From the IMG/VR virus record IMGVR_UViG_3300025120_000380, positions 1 through 28,684 of that record: a stretch of 28,684 nucleotides of DNA; one strand, 5' to 3'. Positions 1 through 7,772 of this stretch are shown here, one piece after another. The DNA comes from a virus. The translations under genes and the position numbers were made by a program. A model generated the notes under the pieces. That model saw only the letters and a list, made by a program, of their open reading frames with translations, was not told where the DNA came from and did not search any database. The stretch's first letter is position 1, and every line of letters starts with the position of its first letter.

Positions 1-105
1 ACTGGAATAGATGTAGATTGTGCGTTTGGTAGGGTCTATAACACATCGTGTGAGAAACTCGTCTTGCATATTGCCTTGGTTGCTTACCCTGTTATTATAA
101 GGCAT
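1..105 (-). CDS. Partial small protein of unknown function, 5' end only
   Basis: This reading frame stays open to the window edge, so only the N-terminus is seen. I place the start at the ATG at 103-105, giving a protein that begins MPYNNRVSNQGNMQDEF. An inner ATG at 67-69 has an AAGG four bases upstream and is an equally good start. The segment has about 43% GC, clearly above the genes to its right, which suggests a separate and more conserved gene. The frame is also open upstream of the ATG to the TGA that ends the neighbouring gene at 148-150, but no standard start codon lies there. I do not recognise the family. It may be a short gene that follows the coiled-coil structural gene in the same transcript. 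Confidence 0.45.
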   Translation of the reverse strand, partial: MPYNNRVSNQGNMQDEFLTRCVIDPTKRTIYIYSS

Positions 106-147
106 CTGAGTGCTGGTGTCAAGTGTGCCAGTCGGGGAAGTGACTAA

Positions 148-1233
148 TCACATATTATTGACAATATTAATAATACTCTGATTAGAACTTTCTCTATCTA
201 TTTGTTTTTGTTGTATAGTACCTGTTCCCCAATTTTGCAATTCTTTCTCCATTTTTTTCTTCATAATTTTATTAAAATCCAAAAGGTTAATGCTTGCATC
301 CCTCTTACTCCTAAGTGCAACTATTTCTTGTTTTAAAGAATCAATTTTATTTGATATTTTTACACACCTATTAGCAGCAGCATCTCCAGTTAATGATGCA
401 TCATTTGCTCCACCACCAAGTGTTCCGATACCAATTCCACCAGCTCCTGAATATGTGTATGATACTGCACCAATTGCAATAATTTTAGGTTTATGATCAA
501 TTTTTATATTAGAAAAAGTTCTAGCAGTTCCAATTACCACTGTATTTTCAAACGATGATAAAAAATCATTATCAAAGTCTTCATCTTCACCCGATATACT
601 ATAATCATCTCGTTCAACTTCAATGCTGTTAGAATTTAAACCACCATTATCTCTTATGATTTCATACCCAAAACCAGAGTTACTAGAACTTAATGTTTTT
701 AAATTAGTAGGGAGAAAAGGATTTTCGGCAGAATAATTAGCATCAGGACCTGCCATGCTGCTGTAAATTTCTAACACATGTCTATCTTGATTAAAATTAT
801 ATCCAGGTGCTCCAAAGTCTTTTGGACCACCCACAGTGTTACTCTCTAGGTTAGATAAACTTACTGCAATTCCTGGCCAACAATTTCTTCCCTGTGCTTC
901 CACAACTAGTTCGATAATTTCTTCTTTTTTTGAATTTATTTGTGTATTAAAAGATATGATATTATCATGCACCACCTTACAAAATTCTTGTAGGGTGTTG
1001 GCATCTTTTTTAATTTTAGATTCTTGTATACCAACTACAGAATCATCATAAAAAGTTGATTCAATTTCTGTCACATTTTTTGAATAAGTTCCATTACTAT
1101 TTTGTATAATAGAAACTTTCTCTAAAGTTTTTGGGGCATTTATACCAGGTGATTGTGGTTCAAATGCGGATTTTAACTGATCTTGTTCATCTTGTAGTAA
1201 CTCAAGAGTTCTCGTTCTTAGTTCTTCATCCAT
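148..1233 (-). CDS. Putative virion structural protein with terminal coiled coils
   Basis: Encodes about 361 residues. I chose the ATG at 1231-1233 (MDEELRTRTL) because GGAG sits seven bases upstream and the ATG follows the TGA of the S74-chaperone gene by one base. A frame extension to a TTG at 1251 is less likely. The N-terminal part and the last 60 or so residues are rich in Glu, Lys, Gln and Leu and look like coiled coil. The middle has a Gly-rich stretch (residues about 260-285, with SYTYSGAGGIGIGTLGGG). No enzyme motif was seen. Its position directly after a self-cleaving fibre-type protein suggests a tail-fibre accessory or partner subunit, but this rests on context only. Confidence 0.7.
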   Translation of the reverse strand: MDEELRTRTLELLQDEQDQLKSAFEPQSPGINAPKTLEKVSIIQNSNGTYSKNVTEIESTFYDDSVVGIQESKIKKDANTLQEFCKVVHDNIISFNTQINSKKEEIIELVVEAQGRNCWPGIAVSLSNLESNTVGGPKDFGAPGYNFNQDRHVLEIYSSMAGPDANYSAENPFLPTNLKTLSSSNSGFGYEIIRDNGGLNSNSIEVERDDYSISGEDEDFDNDFLSSFENTVVIGTARTFSNIKIDHKPKIIAIGAVSYTYSGAGGIGIGTLGGGANDASLTGDAAANRCVKISNKIDSLKQEIVALRSKRDASINLLDFNKIMKKKMEKELQNWGTGTIQQKQIDRESSNQSIINIVNNM

Positions 1234-1234
1234 T

Positions 1235-2050
1235 TCAATTCTCCAGTTCAAATACTCTTTGTTTTAACTCGTCAATTTGTTTTTGTTGCTCTTTCATCCC
1301 ATCAATAAGATGAGCAACTAAATTTTCATAAAGAACTCTTTTATAAATTCGTCCCTTTTCTTTTCCATCTTTGACACTATTTACCATCGTTTTATAAACG
1401 ACTTCTGGCACAACTTCCTCAACTTCTTGTGCGATCAATCCAACCATATGTGGATATTTTCCGGAGAGATCTGGGACAATTGTTTCATCCCAGTCAAAGG
1501 TTACTGGATTTAGTTTCATAATCTTATCCAGACCATTTGTCAATGGTTCTATATTCTTCTTAAGTCTTATATCGGATACGCATGGTCCAGTACAAATAAA
1601 TGAACCATTATACATCCAAAATCCATTTAGATTTCCAAGTGGACTATTTTGAAGAATAGTTGCTCCATTACTCTTAATAATAGGTGCAGTAGCTCCCCAA
1701 TCTGGAGTAACTGAAGATTTGAGTCCATTTAATTCGGAAAAAATAGCACTATAATCAACAGTCAATGGTCCAATTGAAACATCAGTTCCAAGTCTTATAT
1801 CTGTTCCCAATGTATTCCATACACCAGTATGAACATCAAGACCAATAGAATTGAAACTTAATGGTGAAGTTGCTGATGGTCCTGCTACAAGTGAAGCACT
1901 AAAAGGAACTGCTAATGCACCTTGCCCAAAGTGACCCTTATGTGCCGAAAGTGTTCCCGGTTCCCAAAAACCTTTTGGTATATTTAATGCACTTCCCAAT
2001 ATAGGGTTGAAAACATCTAAAGAACCGGTATCTAAAGTTTGAAAAGCCAC
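1235..2050 (-). CDS. Tail fibre/spike-type protein with C-terminal S74 intramolecular chaperone
   Basis: Encodes 271 residues from a GTG start at 2048-2050. The C-terminal half is a clear peptidase S74 (endosialidase-type) intramolecular chaperone: SDIRLKKNI begins at residue 159, followed by LNPVTFDWDE near 180 and LIAQEVEEVVPEVV near 205. In this family the domain folds a trimeric fibre and then cuts itself off just before the Ser. By comparison with the known Ser-Lys dyad, Ser159 and Lys164 are the likely catalytic pair. The last 20 residues (EQQKQIDELKQRVFELEN) form a short coiled coil, typical of the family. The N-terminal 155 residues are beta-rich and give a short fibre shaft or tip. 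The gene is probably transcribed from the GATAAATA box at 2075-2082. Confidence 0.88.
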   Translation of the reverse strand: MAFQTLDTGSLDVFNPILGSALNIPKGFWEPGTLSAHKGHFGQGALAVPFSASLVAGPSATSPLSFNSIGLDVHTGVWNTLGTDIRLGTDVSIGPLTVDYSAIFSELNGLKSSVTPDWGATAPIIKSNGATILQNSPLGNLNGFWMYNGSFICTGPCVSDIRLKKNIEPLTNGLDKIMKLNPVTFDWDETIVPDLSGKYPHMVGLIAQEVEEVVPEVVYKTMVNSVKDGKEKGRIYKRVLYENLVAHLIDGMKEQQKQIDELKQRVFELEN

Positions 2051-2074
2051 TAATAATAATTTTTTCTTTGTTTT

Positions 2075-2082
2075 TATTTATC
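2075..2082 (-). promoter_or_regulatory. Putative late promoter box GATAAATA
   Basis: On the minus strand this reads GATAAATA, one base from the T4 late consensus TATAAATA. It lies 24 bases before the GTG of the S74-domain gene, in the 63-base divergent gap that also holds a plus-strand box. Assignment is by motif and position only. Confidence 0.5.
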
Positions 2083-2089
2083 TATTGTT

Positions 2090-2096
2090 CTAAATA
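2090..2096 (+). promoter_or_regulatory. Putative late promoter box CTAAATA for the PA14 gene
   Basis: CTAAATA lies 17 bases before the ATG at 2114. The same seven-base word precedes gp4, the gp48-like gene and, on the minus strand, the gp54-like gene, which supports a shared late promoter element. The resulting leader would be very short. Confidence 0.5.
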
Positions 2097-2113
2097 ACTA
2101 AAAATCCAAAAGT

Positions 2114-4300
2114 ATGGCACAAAAGTTATACAAAAGAGTTGGTTTAAGAAGAGATAGAAATCTTAGTGATTTAGGAAACTCTACAGAGTCATTAAATAAT
2201 TTACTTAACCCACTTGCAGACATTCAGGATGCTACTTTTATAAGTGAGGACTTAAATTGTATTAGAGGAATTTCTAATACGGGTTTTACATCCACAAACT
2301 ATAGAAGCATAGCACAATTAACATTAAAACAGACTAATCAAAATGGAGTTGATCAAATTGTATCTCCAATACAAACAATTAAGAATAGAGTTGACATATT
2401 ACAAATCACTGCAGGTGATCCTAGATTGAATGGAGGACCTGGAATATTTCCTCGATACTATTCTTCAGTCAATGGTGATGGGTATACTGATGGAAATTTA
2501 GTTGTTGGTTCTGGTTTTGAATTGTCAGATGAGCAAAAACTTGATTTTGAGTGGTTATCAGGAGAATTTAGTTTTAGTGAAGGGATAAACCAGAATGCAG
2601 AAGGTGCTCTTGTTTGGGAAGGATTCTTTATTCCGACCGAAACTGGTAATCATATATTTAGAATTATAAGTGATGGATATTATAGATTTGAATTTCAAAA
2701 TGAATTATATACCGGCGTTGGAATCAATACATATTCAACAGTAATTAAAACTGGTATAACAACAACAATTACTGCTGATCTAACTGCGTCTTCTGACAAA
2801 ATTGATAATATTTCTGCTAGTGATAGAATTCTTGTTGGAACTGGATTTACAGTCAGTGGACCTAATATAAATGCGAATTCTATTATTGAGTTTAGAGATA
2901 CTAATAGTTCATTTCTTCTCAATTCTGGTGCAATAACAGGTGATGCTACAGGAAGTACACTTACTTTATTTAAGGATCAATTGGGATTTTCAGAAACAGA
3001 ACATCGATATAGAACATATCCTTTGATTGCATATAAACAATATTATTTTAAATTAACATACTTTATTCCAGATTCTTATACACCAGAAGAATCTAATGTT
3101 AATCAGTCTCTTTTTGTAAGAGTAAATAGACCAGGAGAAGATAATCCAGATGCAAAATTTCCATATACCTACCTATATCCTTTAGATTATGATTTTACTC
3201 CTTTTGCCGCTGGAACGTTTGATGGTTTTGTGCAGCAAAATATACCTATATCTGGTGGTTCTATAGGAAGCACTGAATCAAGTGATGATTATGTTTCAGT
3301 GAAAACTAGTTCAAAAGTTATAATAAATTATACTCCACCCTCTTCAGTTTCAGATGTAAAAAATAGAACACTTTCAGATGTAGGAATAAAAACTAGTTCT
3401 AGATTACTACAAGTCCCTAATACTGATGGGATTGAAATAGGAAATTATGTTTTTTCTGTAGGAGGTTCTGAAGTTCCTGACGGAACGAGAGTAGAAGATA
3501 TTCTTCTTAATAATTCAGTTGTGTTAAATACTCTTCCTACTGTTAATGTAACTAGAACTCTAGAATTTTTTGATCATAGAGGATTTGTCAAAAAAGTAAC
3601 GGGGTCAATATCTGGAACAACATTAACAATTTCTTCAGGAAATACTGATACATTAAAAACAGGGATGTTAGTTGTTGGTGATGGTGTTACACAATACACC
3701 GGTATCACAACTTCTGCATCAAGCACACAAGTTACAGTGAGCCCATCACAAACAGTCGGTGCAGGAACTACACTGTATTTTTATCAATCTAAAGGACTAA
3801 TTAATGAATCTCTCACTGCATTCTGTCCAGTTGCAGAGACTAGATGCTTGATTGCCAATGGAATACAATCATCTGGTTCAACGCAATTGAGTGTTGTAAG
3901 CACTGCAGGTGTGAGTAATGGGTGGTATGTCTACGGATCTCAATTCGATGATGGAACTACTATTACTAATGTTAGCAATTCCACCACAATAACATTATCA
4001 AATGGAACTACTAATGCTATAGGAAATGGTGCTAACTTTACAGTCTCTAGTAGTACTATATCACAGAAAACTCTTTGCTGCCCTCCTACAGATACTTCAC
4101 CACCATTTGATGCCACAACAGAAGGTATAGATACTTCTTCATCTTTTCCATCTTTAAATCTTGCAGGAACAGTTTCTTTCGAATCGTTATCTATTGGAGT
4201 ATCAACTGTCGCTTCGATTTATTCTGGTTCTGGTAATGATTCTGGTTGTAGATTGATTATTGGATCTCCTGATGGAGATTATGATATATTATGCGACTGA
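2114..4300 (+). CDS. Virion adhesion protein with PA14 domain and beta-sandwich repeats
   Basis: Encodes 728 residues. After a probable virion-attachment N-terminus (about 1-100) comes a PA14 domain. Residues about 108-200 include YYSSVNGDGYTDGN, LVWEGFFIPTETGNHIFR and SDGYYRFEFQ, and the last strands follow at about 298-342 (HRYRTYPLIAYKQYYFKLTY). PA14 domains commonly bind carbohydrate and are frequent in phage adhesins. An extra module of about 75 residues (about 217-290) is inserted inside the PA14 fold. It resembles three further modules at about 418-490, 493-558 and 582-648 (pattern: GxxVxGxxIxxGTxI, then an S/T-rich strand). The C-terminus is Cys- and Ser-rich. It is the only plus-strand gene in the left half, and its stop overlaps the stop of the opposing gene by 12 bases. 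A role in host-surface binding is inferred. Confidence 0.8.
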   Translation: MAQKLYKRVGLRRDRNLSDLGNSTESLNNLLNPLADIQDATFISEDLNCIRGISNTGFTSTNYRSIAQLTLKQTNQNGVDQIVSPIQTIKNRVDILQITAGDPRLNGGPGIFPRYYSSVNGDGYTDGNLVVGSGFELSDEQKLDFEWLSGEFSFSEGINQNAEGALVWEGFFIPTETGNHIFRIISDGYYRFEFQNELYTGVGINTYSTVIKTGITTTITADLTASSDKIDNISASDRILVGTGFTVSGPNINANSIIEFRDTNSSFLLNSGAITGDATGSTLTLFKDQLGFSETEHRYRTYPLIAYKQYYFKLTYFIPDSYTPEESNVNQSLFVRVNRPGEDNPDAKFPYTYLYPLDYDFTPFAAGTFDGFVQQNIPISGGSIGSTESSDDYVSVKTSSKVIINYTPPSSVSDVKNRTLSDVGIKTSSRLLQVPNTDGIEIGNYVFSVGGSEVPDGTRVEDILLNNSVVLNTLPTVNVTRTLEFFDHRGFVKKVTGSISGTTLTISSGNTDTLKTGMLVVGDGVTQYTGITTSASSTQVTVSPSQTVGAGTTLYFYQSKGLINESLTAFCPVAETRCLIANGIQSSGSTQLSVVSTAGVSNGWYVYGSQFDDGTTITNVSNSTTITLSNGTTNAIGNGANFTVSSSTISQKTLCCPPTDTSPPFDATTEGIDTSSSFPSLNLAGTVSFESLSIGVSTVASIYSGSGNDSGCRLIIGSPDGDYDILCD

Positions 4301-5317
4301 TTTTTTCAATAATAAGTAGTAAATTTCACCATCAACTTTTATTGGGAGTTTATGTGTAAATGTATTCGGATTTGTGCTGATGCCGGATTCAGGTTGACCA
4401 GTTTCTGGATTTACAAGAAATGCTGTACCTATTCCTGTTATCTGCACTTGATCATAAAAAAATAATTCATTAATGGAAATTGCTGTAGAAGATGATTTTA
4501 ATGCAGAACTAATACCAGTTGTTTGATCTCCATTATTTTCTTCAGTCCAAGGATTATTATCACTAGAAAATGCACGAATATCTCCTACAAAAAGTCCTGG
4601 AGATATGTCATTTCCCAAATTAGTTGTAGTTGAATTAAATGAGACCGGATCAAAAATTTTTAAAACTCCCTCATATTTTAAAATTTGATTTGTATCAATA
4701 TCTCCAGTTTTAGTATATTTTTGTTGAATTAAAAAATTTGTTCTTTCTACATTGTCTTGTGTTATTTCTATTGCATTCTTTAATCTCTGTGTACCTGTAC
4801 CAAAAATTGAATTACCTAGGATTGAAGGTTGTCCATTTGATTCGGTAGAATCATTATTTAAATTGTTTTCAGATGGATCGTTAATATTAATTAAATTGCC
4901 AAAAGAAACCGAATCATCTCGAATAAAATTAAAATTATCTTTATTTACTTCAGTAACATCAAAAGTAGTAAATCCCACAGATGAACTTGTAGTGGATATT
5001 TTAAATTTATTTTTTCCATTCGAATTACATACAAAATAATTACTATTTTTGTTTAATGTTGTAGATCCTATAGAAACATTTTTACTAACTTTAATTTTAT
5101 CATCATCAGTAAAAACAAATTCTAAATTATCAAATTGAAAGAATCCATCATTCGAAAAAGTATCATATGAAATAGTGGAAATATTTCTTAAATTGTTCTG
5201 AATAATTTTCAGGTCTGCAGGAATTGTAACTCCAGCTAAATTTGCTATTGCTAAAGATGGATTTATAGTTTCTCTGAGATTTAAATTACTGATATAACCT
5301 TGATTTTCTATTGCCAT
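4289..5317 (-). CDS. Virion structural protein of unknown function, 342 residues
   Basis: Starts at the ATG at 5315-5317, two bases after the stop of the leucine-rich-repeat gene, so the two are almost certainly co-transcribed. The sequence is rich in Asn, Ser, Thr and Ile with alternating hydrophobic strands (for example FQFDNLEFVFTDDDKIKVS near residue 60), typical of beta-structured tail proteins. No signal peptide, membrane segment or catalytic motif was seen. Its 3' end overlaps the convergent PA14 gene by 12 bases. It may be an adaptor or small fibre for the neighbouring adhesins, but I do not recognise the family. Confidence 0.7.
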   Translation of the reverse strand: MAIENQGYISNLNLRETINPSLAIANLAGVTIPADLKIIQNNLRNISTISYDTFSNDGFFQFDNLEFVFTDDDKIKVSKNVSIGSTTLNKNSNYFVCNSNGKNKFKISTTSSSVGFTTFDVTEVNKDNFNFIRDDSVSFGNLININDPSENNLNNDSTESNGQPSILGNSIFGTGTQRLKNAIEITQDNVERTNFLIQQKYTKTGDIDTNQILKYEGVLKIFDPVSFNSTTTNLGNDISPGLFVGDIRAFSSDNNPWTEENNGDQTTGISSALKSSSTAISINELFFYDQVQITGIGTAFLVNPETGQPESGISTNPNTFTHKLPIKVDGEIYYLLLKKSVA

Positions 5318-5319
5318 TT

Positions 5320-7740
5320 TTATTCTGTTGTGATTGACCAGCCAGCTATATTTTTCAAGAAAAGTAGTTTATCTATAACTTCGTCTCCACTTGGAGATCC
5401 ATTATCTTTCAAATTAATTATAACTCCAGATCTATTGAAACTTTCATAATTATCAAATAAATCTTTTATAATATTATTTATGGCACCTGAGCTAAGATCA
5501 TTATTTTGTAAAAGTATTAATTTAATGGATGTCAAAGATGCAAATGATCCCGAAAAATATGTTGTAAACTTATTATTGTAAAGATATATTCTTTGTATTT
5601 TTGGACATCCAGAAAAATCCGGAATTTGTCCATCAATAATATTATCGTTTGCATACAGATATTGTAATCTTGTTAAATTAGTAAATGTACCTAAATTGGT
5701 AAATTTATTATTTGACAAGAACAAATACCTCAAATTAGTTCTATCTGTAAACCCTGGTATACTTCCAGTAAAAGCATTACCTGTCAAATTGACATAGTAA
5801 ATAACCGGATTAAAGAGAAAATTAGGGAATGAACTATTAAAAAGATTTGAAGGTGCTACAATATATCTTAACTTTGAACATGCGGATAATGATGGAAAAG
5901 GTCCACCTGTTTTGCCGTAAGTCTTAAACCAAAAATAATATAGTTCAGTGTTAAATGCAAATGCAGTTGAATCTATGCTTGTAGTTTCTTTCCAATATCT
6001 AGAATCAATTAAAAGATATTTTATTTTTGGGGTAAGTTTAAAAGTATCTGCAGATATACAGTTACTTCCAGGTTGTCCTTCAATTCTAGAAAATCTTAAG
6101 TCTAAAGTACTCAACTCTTCATTTTCAAATTTTGGTAGTGTTCCATTTAGATAAGAACCATATGCTCTAAAATTTTCTAATGCTAGACATCCCTTACATT
6201 TAAAATCACCAGTTGTATCACTTGCAATAATACTAGCACCTATACCAATTGTACTAGCAAAATTATAGTTAAATTCTATGAGACTTGTTTTATTTCTTAA
6301 ATCTGGTATTGGTAGTCTTGTTAATCCAATATTAATACTTTCTATAACAGAAGACCGTATGGTAAAGGTAGAAGTAGAAAGTCCAGTGTTAGCATATAAA
6401 CCTAAAGTTTTTAACTCTGTTAACTCTTGACAATTAAGTTGACTATTACCCGCACCAACAACACCAAAAGAAGTAAAATTTTGACGAGTCATACTGTAAT
6501 TAACTACAGTATTTCCAACATTTGGTAATTGTGCCGGATTTTGATCATTATCAAGTGTATGAATAGGAGATTGAGTTCGATTAGTATTCCGATCCAAGTT
6601 AAAAGTAATTAAATTTGGAAAATCAACACCATTAAATATATTTTGTTCTATAGATCCATTAAAACATTTTCCTAATTTTAATGACGTAATAGTATCTGGT
6701 ATTTTATTTGCTATATTTTGATTTAATTTTTTTTCGTCAGAATTTTCCGTAAGGATAAACGGATTATCTTCTAGATTTAAAATTGATAATTTTGGTGTTA
6801 ATTTAGTAAAATTGGGAAATTCTGATAATTGATTTCTGTCCAATGATAAAGACGTTAAATTTAATAAAACTGTCTCAGGTATATTAGTTATTCCTGCTCC
6901 TCTTATAGAAATTGACGTAACATTATTTGGATTATAATAATACTTTACAAATCTTTCTGCTCCTACAGTTCCTCTATAATTTATTGTGTTTGCGGTTCTA
7001 TTTGTATAATCTGTCTTTTTACTTGAGTCAAGTACTTCTTCTATTCTCCATGAAGGTTTTATAGATGCAATATTAATTCTTTCAATTGTTGCATTTATAT
7101 TTCTAAAAAATCCACGAAAAACCAAAGGGATTCCTTTCATAGCAAACAAACTAACCGTTTGACCTCCAATAATACATTCAATTTTTGAAGTTGGAAGTTC
7201 GGCAGGAAATTCTTTTATCTCTGGAGTGTATGAAGTTTTTAGTCTAATTCCACTAGCATTGCCAGAAAATTGAAGTTGTCCACCAGTTAGGATACCTACT
7301 CTAGATCCATAAGAAATTGGTGATGTATCTAAAACTGGAGAATCTGTAGAATTCCAAGAACTAGATCTAGAGGTAGAAACATCTCCAAATTTTATACTTC
7401 CAGATCCATCTACAAATTTAAATCTTATAGAGTTTGCAGTTACTCTTCCATTTACTGTTAAATTTCCACGTAATAATTTATCAAATCCAGAACTATTAAC
7501 CAATATTTTTTCATACTGTTGACTATCTGTCCAAAGTCTATCTACAGTTTTGTATAAAGGTATATCTAAATTAGAAAGAGTTACAAAATCAGTTTGAGAA
7601 ACATTGACAGAAGATCCTCTTATAATATCTAAATCTTTAGGAGGAAGATTTAATGTTTCTAAACATGTATCTTTATCTCTTATATCCGCAAATAAATTAT
7701 TTACTTCTAATCCAAATAACTTGGCATTTCTAAGTGTCAT
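5320..7740 (-). CDS. Leucine-rich-repeat virion protein
   Basis: Encodes 806 residues. The N-terminal part (about 1-260) is a beta-structured virion-type region with LRGNLTVNGRVTANSIRF near residue 90 and no repeats. From about 270 to 790 there are many leucine-rich repeats, for example LTSLSLDRNQLSEFPNF, LSILNLEDNPF, NLRYLFLSNNKF, LQYLYANDNIIDGQIPDFSG and IQRIYLYNNKF. Several carry a GxIP-like segment (GSIPGF, GQIPDF), as in the plant-specific or Bspa-like LRR classes. LRR solenoids bind proteins or glycans, so host receptor binding is the likely role. It sits between two giant structural paralogues and the 342-residue gene in one operon and is preceded by an AATAAATA late box at 7765-7772. 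Confidence 0.85.
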   Translation of the reverse strand: MTLRNAKLFGLEVNNLFADIRDKDTCLETLNLPPKDLDIIRGSSVNVSQTDFVTLSNLDIPLYKTVDRLWTDSQQYEKILVNSSGFDKLLRGNLTVNGRVTANSIRFKFVDGSGSIKFGDVSTSRSSSWNSTDSPVLDTSPISYGSRVGILTGGQLQFSGNASGIRLKTSYTPEIKEFPAELPTSKIECIIGGQTVSLFAMKGIPLVFRGFFRNINATIERINIASIKPSWRIEEVLDSSKKTDYTNRTANTINYRGTVGAERFVKYYYNPNNVTSISIRGAGITNIPETVLLNLTSLSLDRNQLSEFPNFTKLTPKLSILNLEDNPFILTENSDEKKLNQNIANKIPDTITSLKLGKCFNGSIEQNIFNGVDFPNLITFNLDRNTNRTQSPIHTLDNDQNPAQLPNVGNTVVNYSMTRQNFTSFGVVGAGNSQLNCQELTELKTLGLYANTGLSTSTFTIRSSVIESINIGLTRLPIPDLRNKTSLIEFNYNFASTIGIGASIIASDTTGDFKCKGCLALENFRAYGSYLNGTLPKFENEELSTLDLRFSRIEGQPGSNCISADTFKLTPKIKYLLIDSRYWKETTSIDSTAFAFNTELYYFWFKTYGKTGGPFPSLSACSKLRYIVAPSNLFNSSFPNFLFNPVIYYVNLTGNAFTGSIPGFTDRTNLRYLFLSNNKFTNLGTFTNLTRLQYLYANDNIIDGQIPDFSGCPKIQRIYLYNNKFTTYFSGSFASLTSIKLILLQNNDLSSGAINNIIKDLFDNYESFNRSGVIINLKDNGSPSGDEVIDKLLFLKNIAGWSITTE

Positions 7741-7764
7741 TTGTATATGAAGACCTAATATTAA

Positions 7765-7772
7765 TATTTATT
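7765..7772 (-). promoter_or_regulatory. Putative late promoter box AATAAATA for the LRR gene
   Basis: Minus-strand AATAAATA, one mismatch from TATAAATA. It overlaps the TAA stop of the 1188-residue gene and lies 24 bases before the LRR gene ATG. The 30-base gap also contains the palindrome AATATTAATATT. Confidence 0.5.

Noticed and set aside
1234-1251. TTG start at 1251 for the coiled-coil gene
   Set aside because: The ATG at 1231-1233 has GGAG at ideal distance and avoids extending into the upstream gene.
4280-4330. Possible bidirectional terminator at the convergent stops
   Set aside because: Short T and A runs are present but no GC-containing inverted repeat was found.
7754-7770. AATATTAATATT palindrome in the gap before the LRR gene
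   Set aside because: In such AT-rich DNA a 12-base A/T palindrome is expected by chance, and it would make a very weak hairpin.
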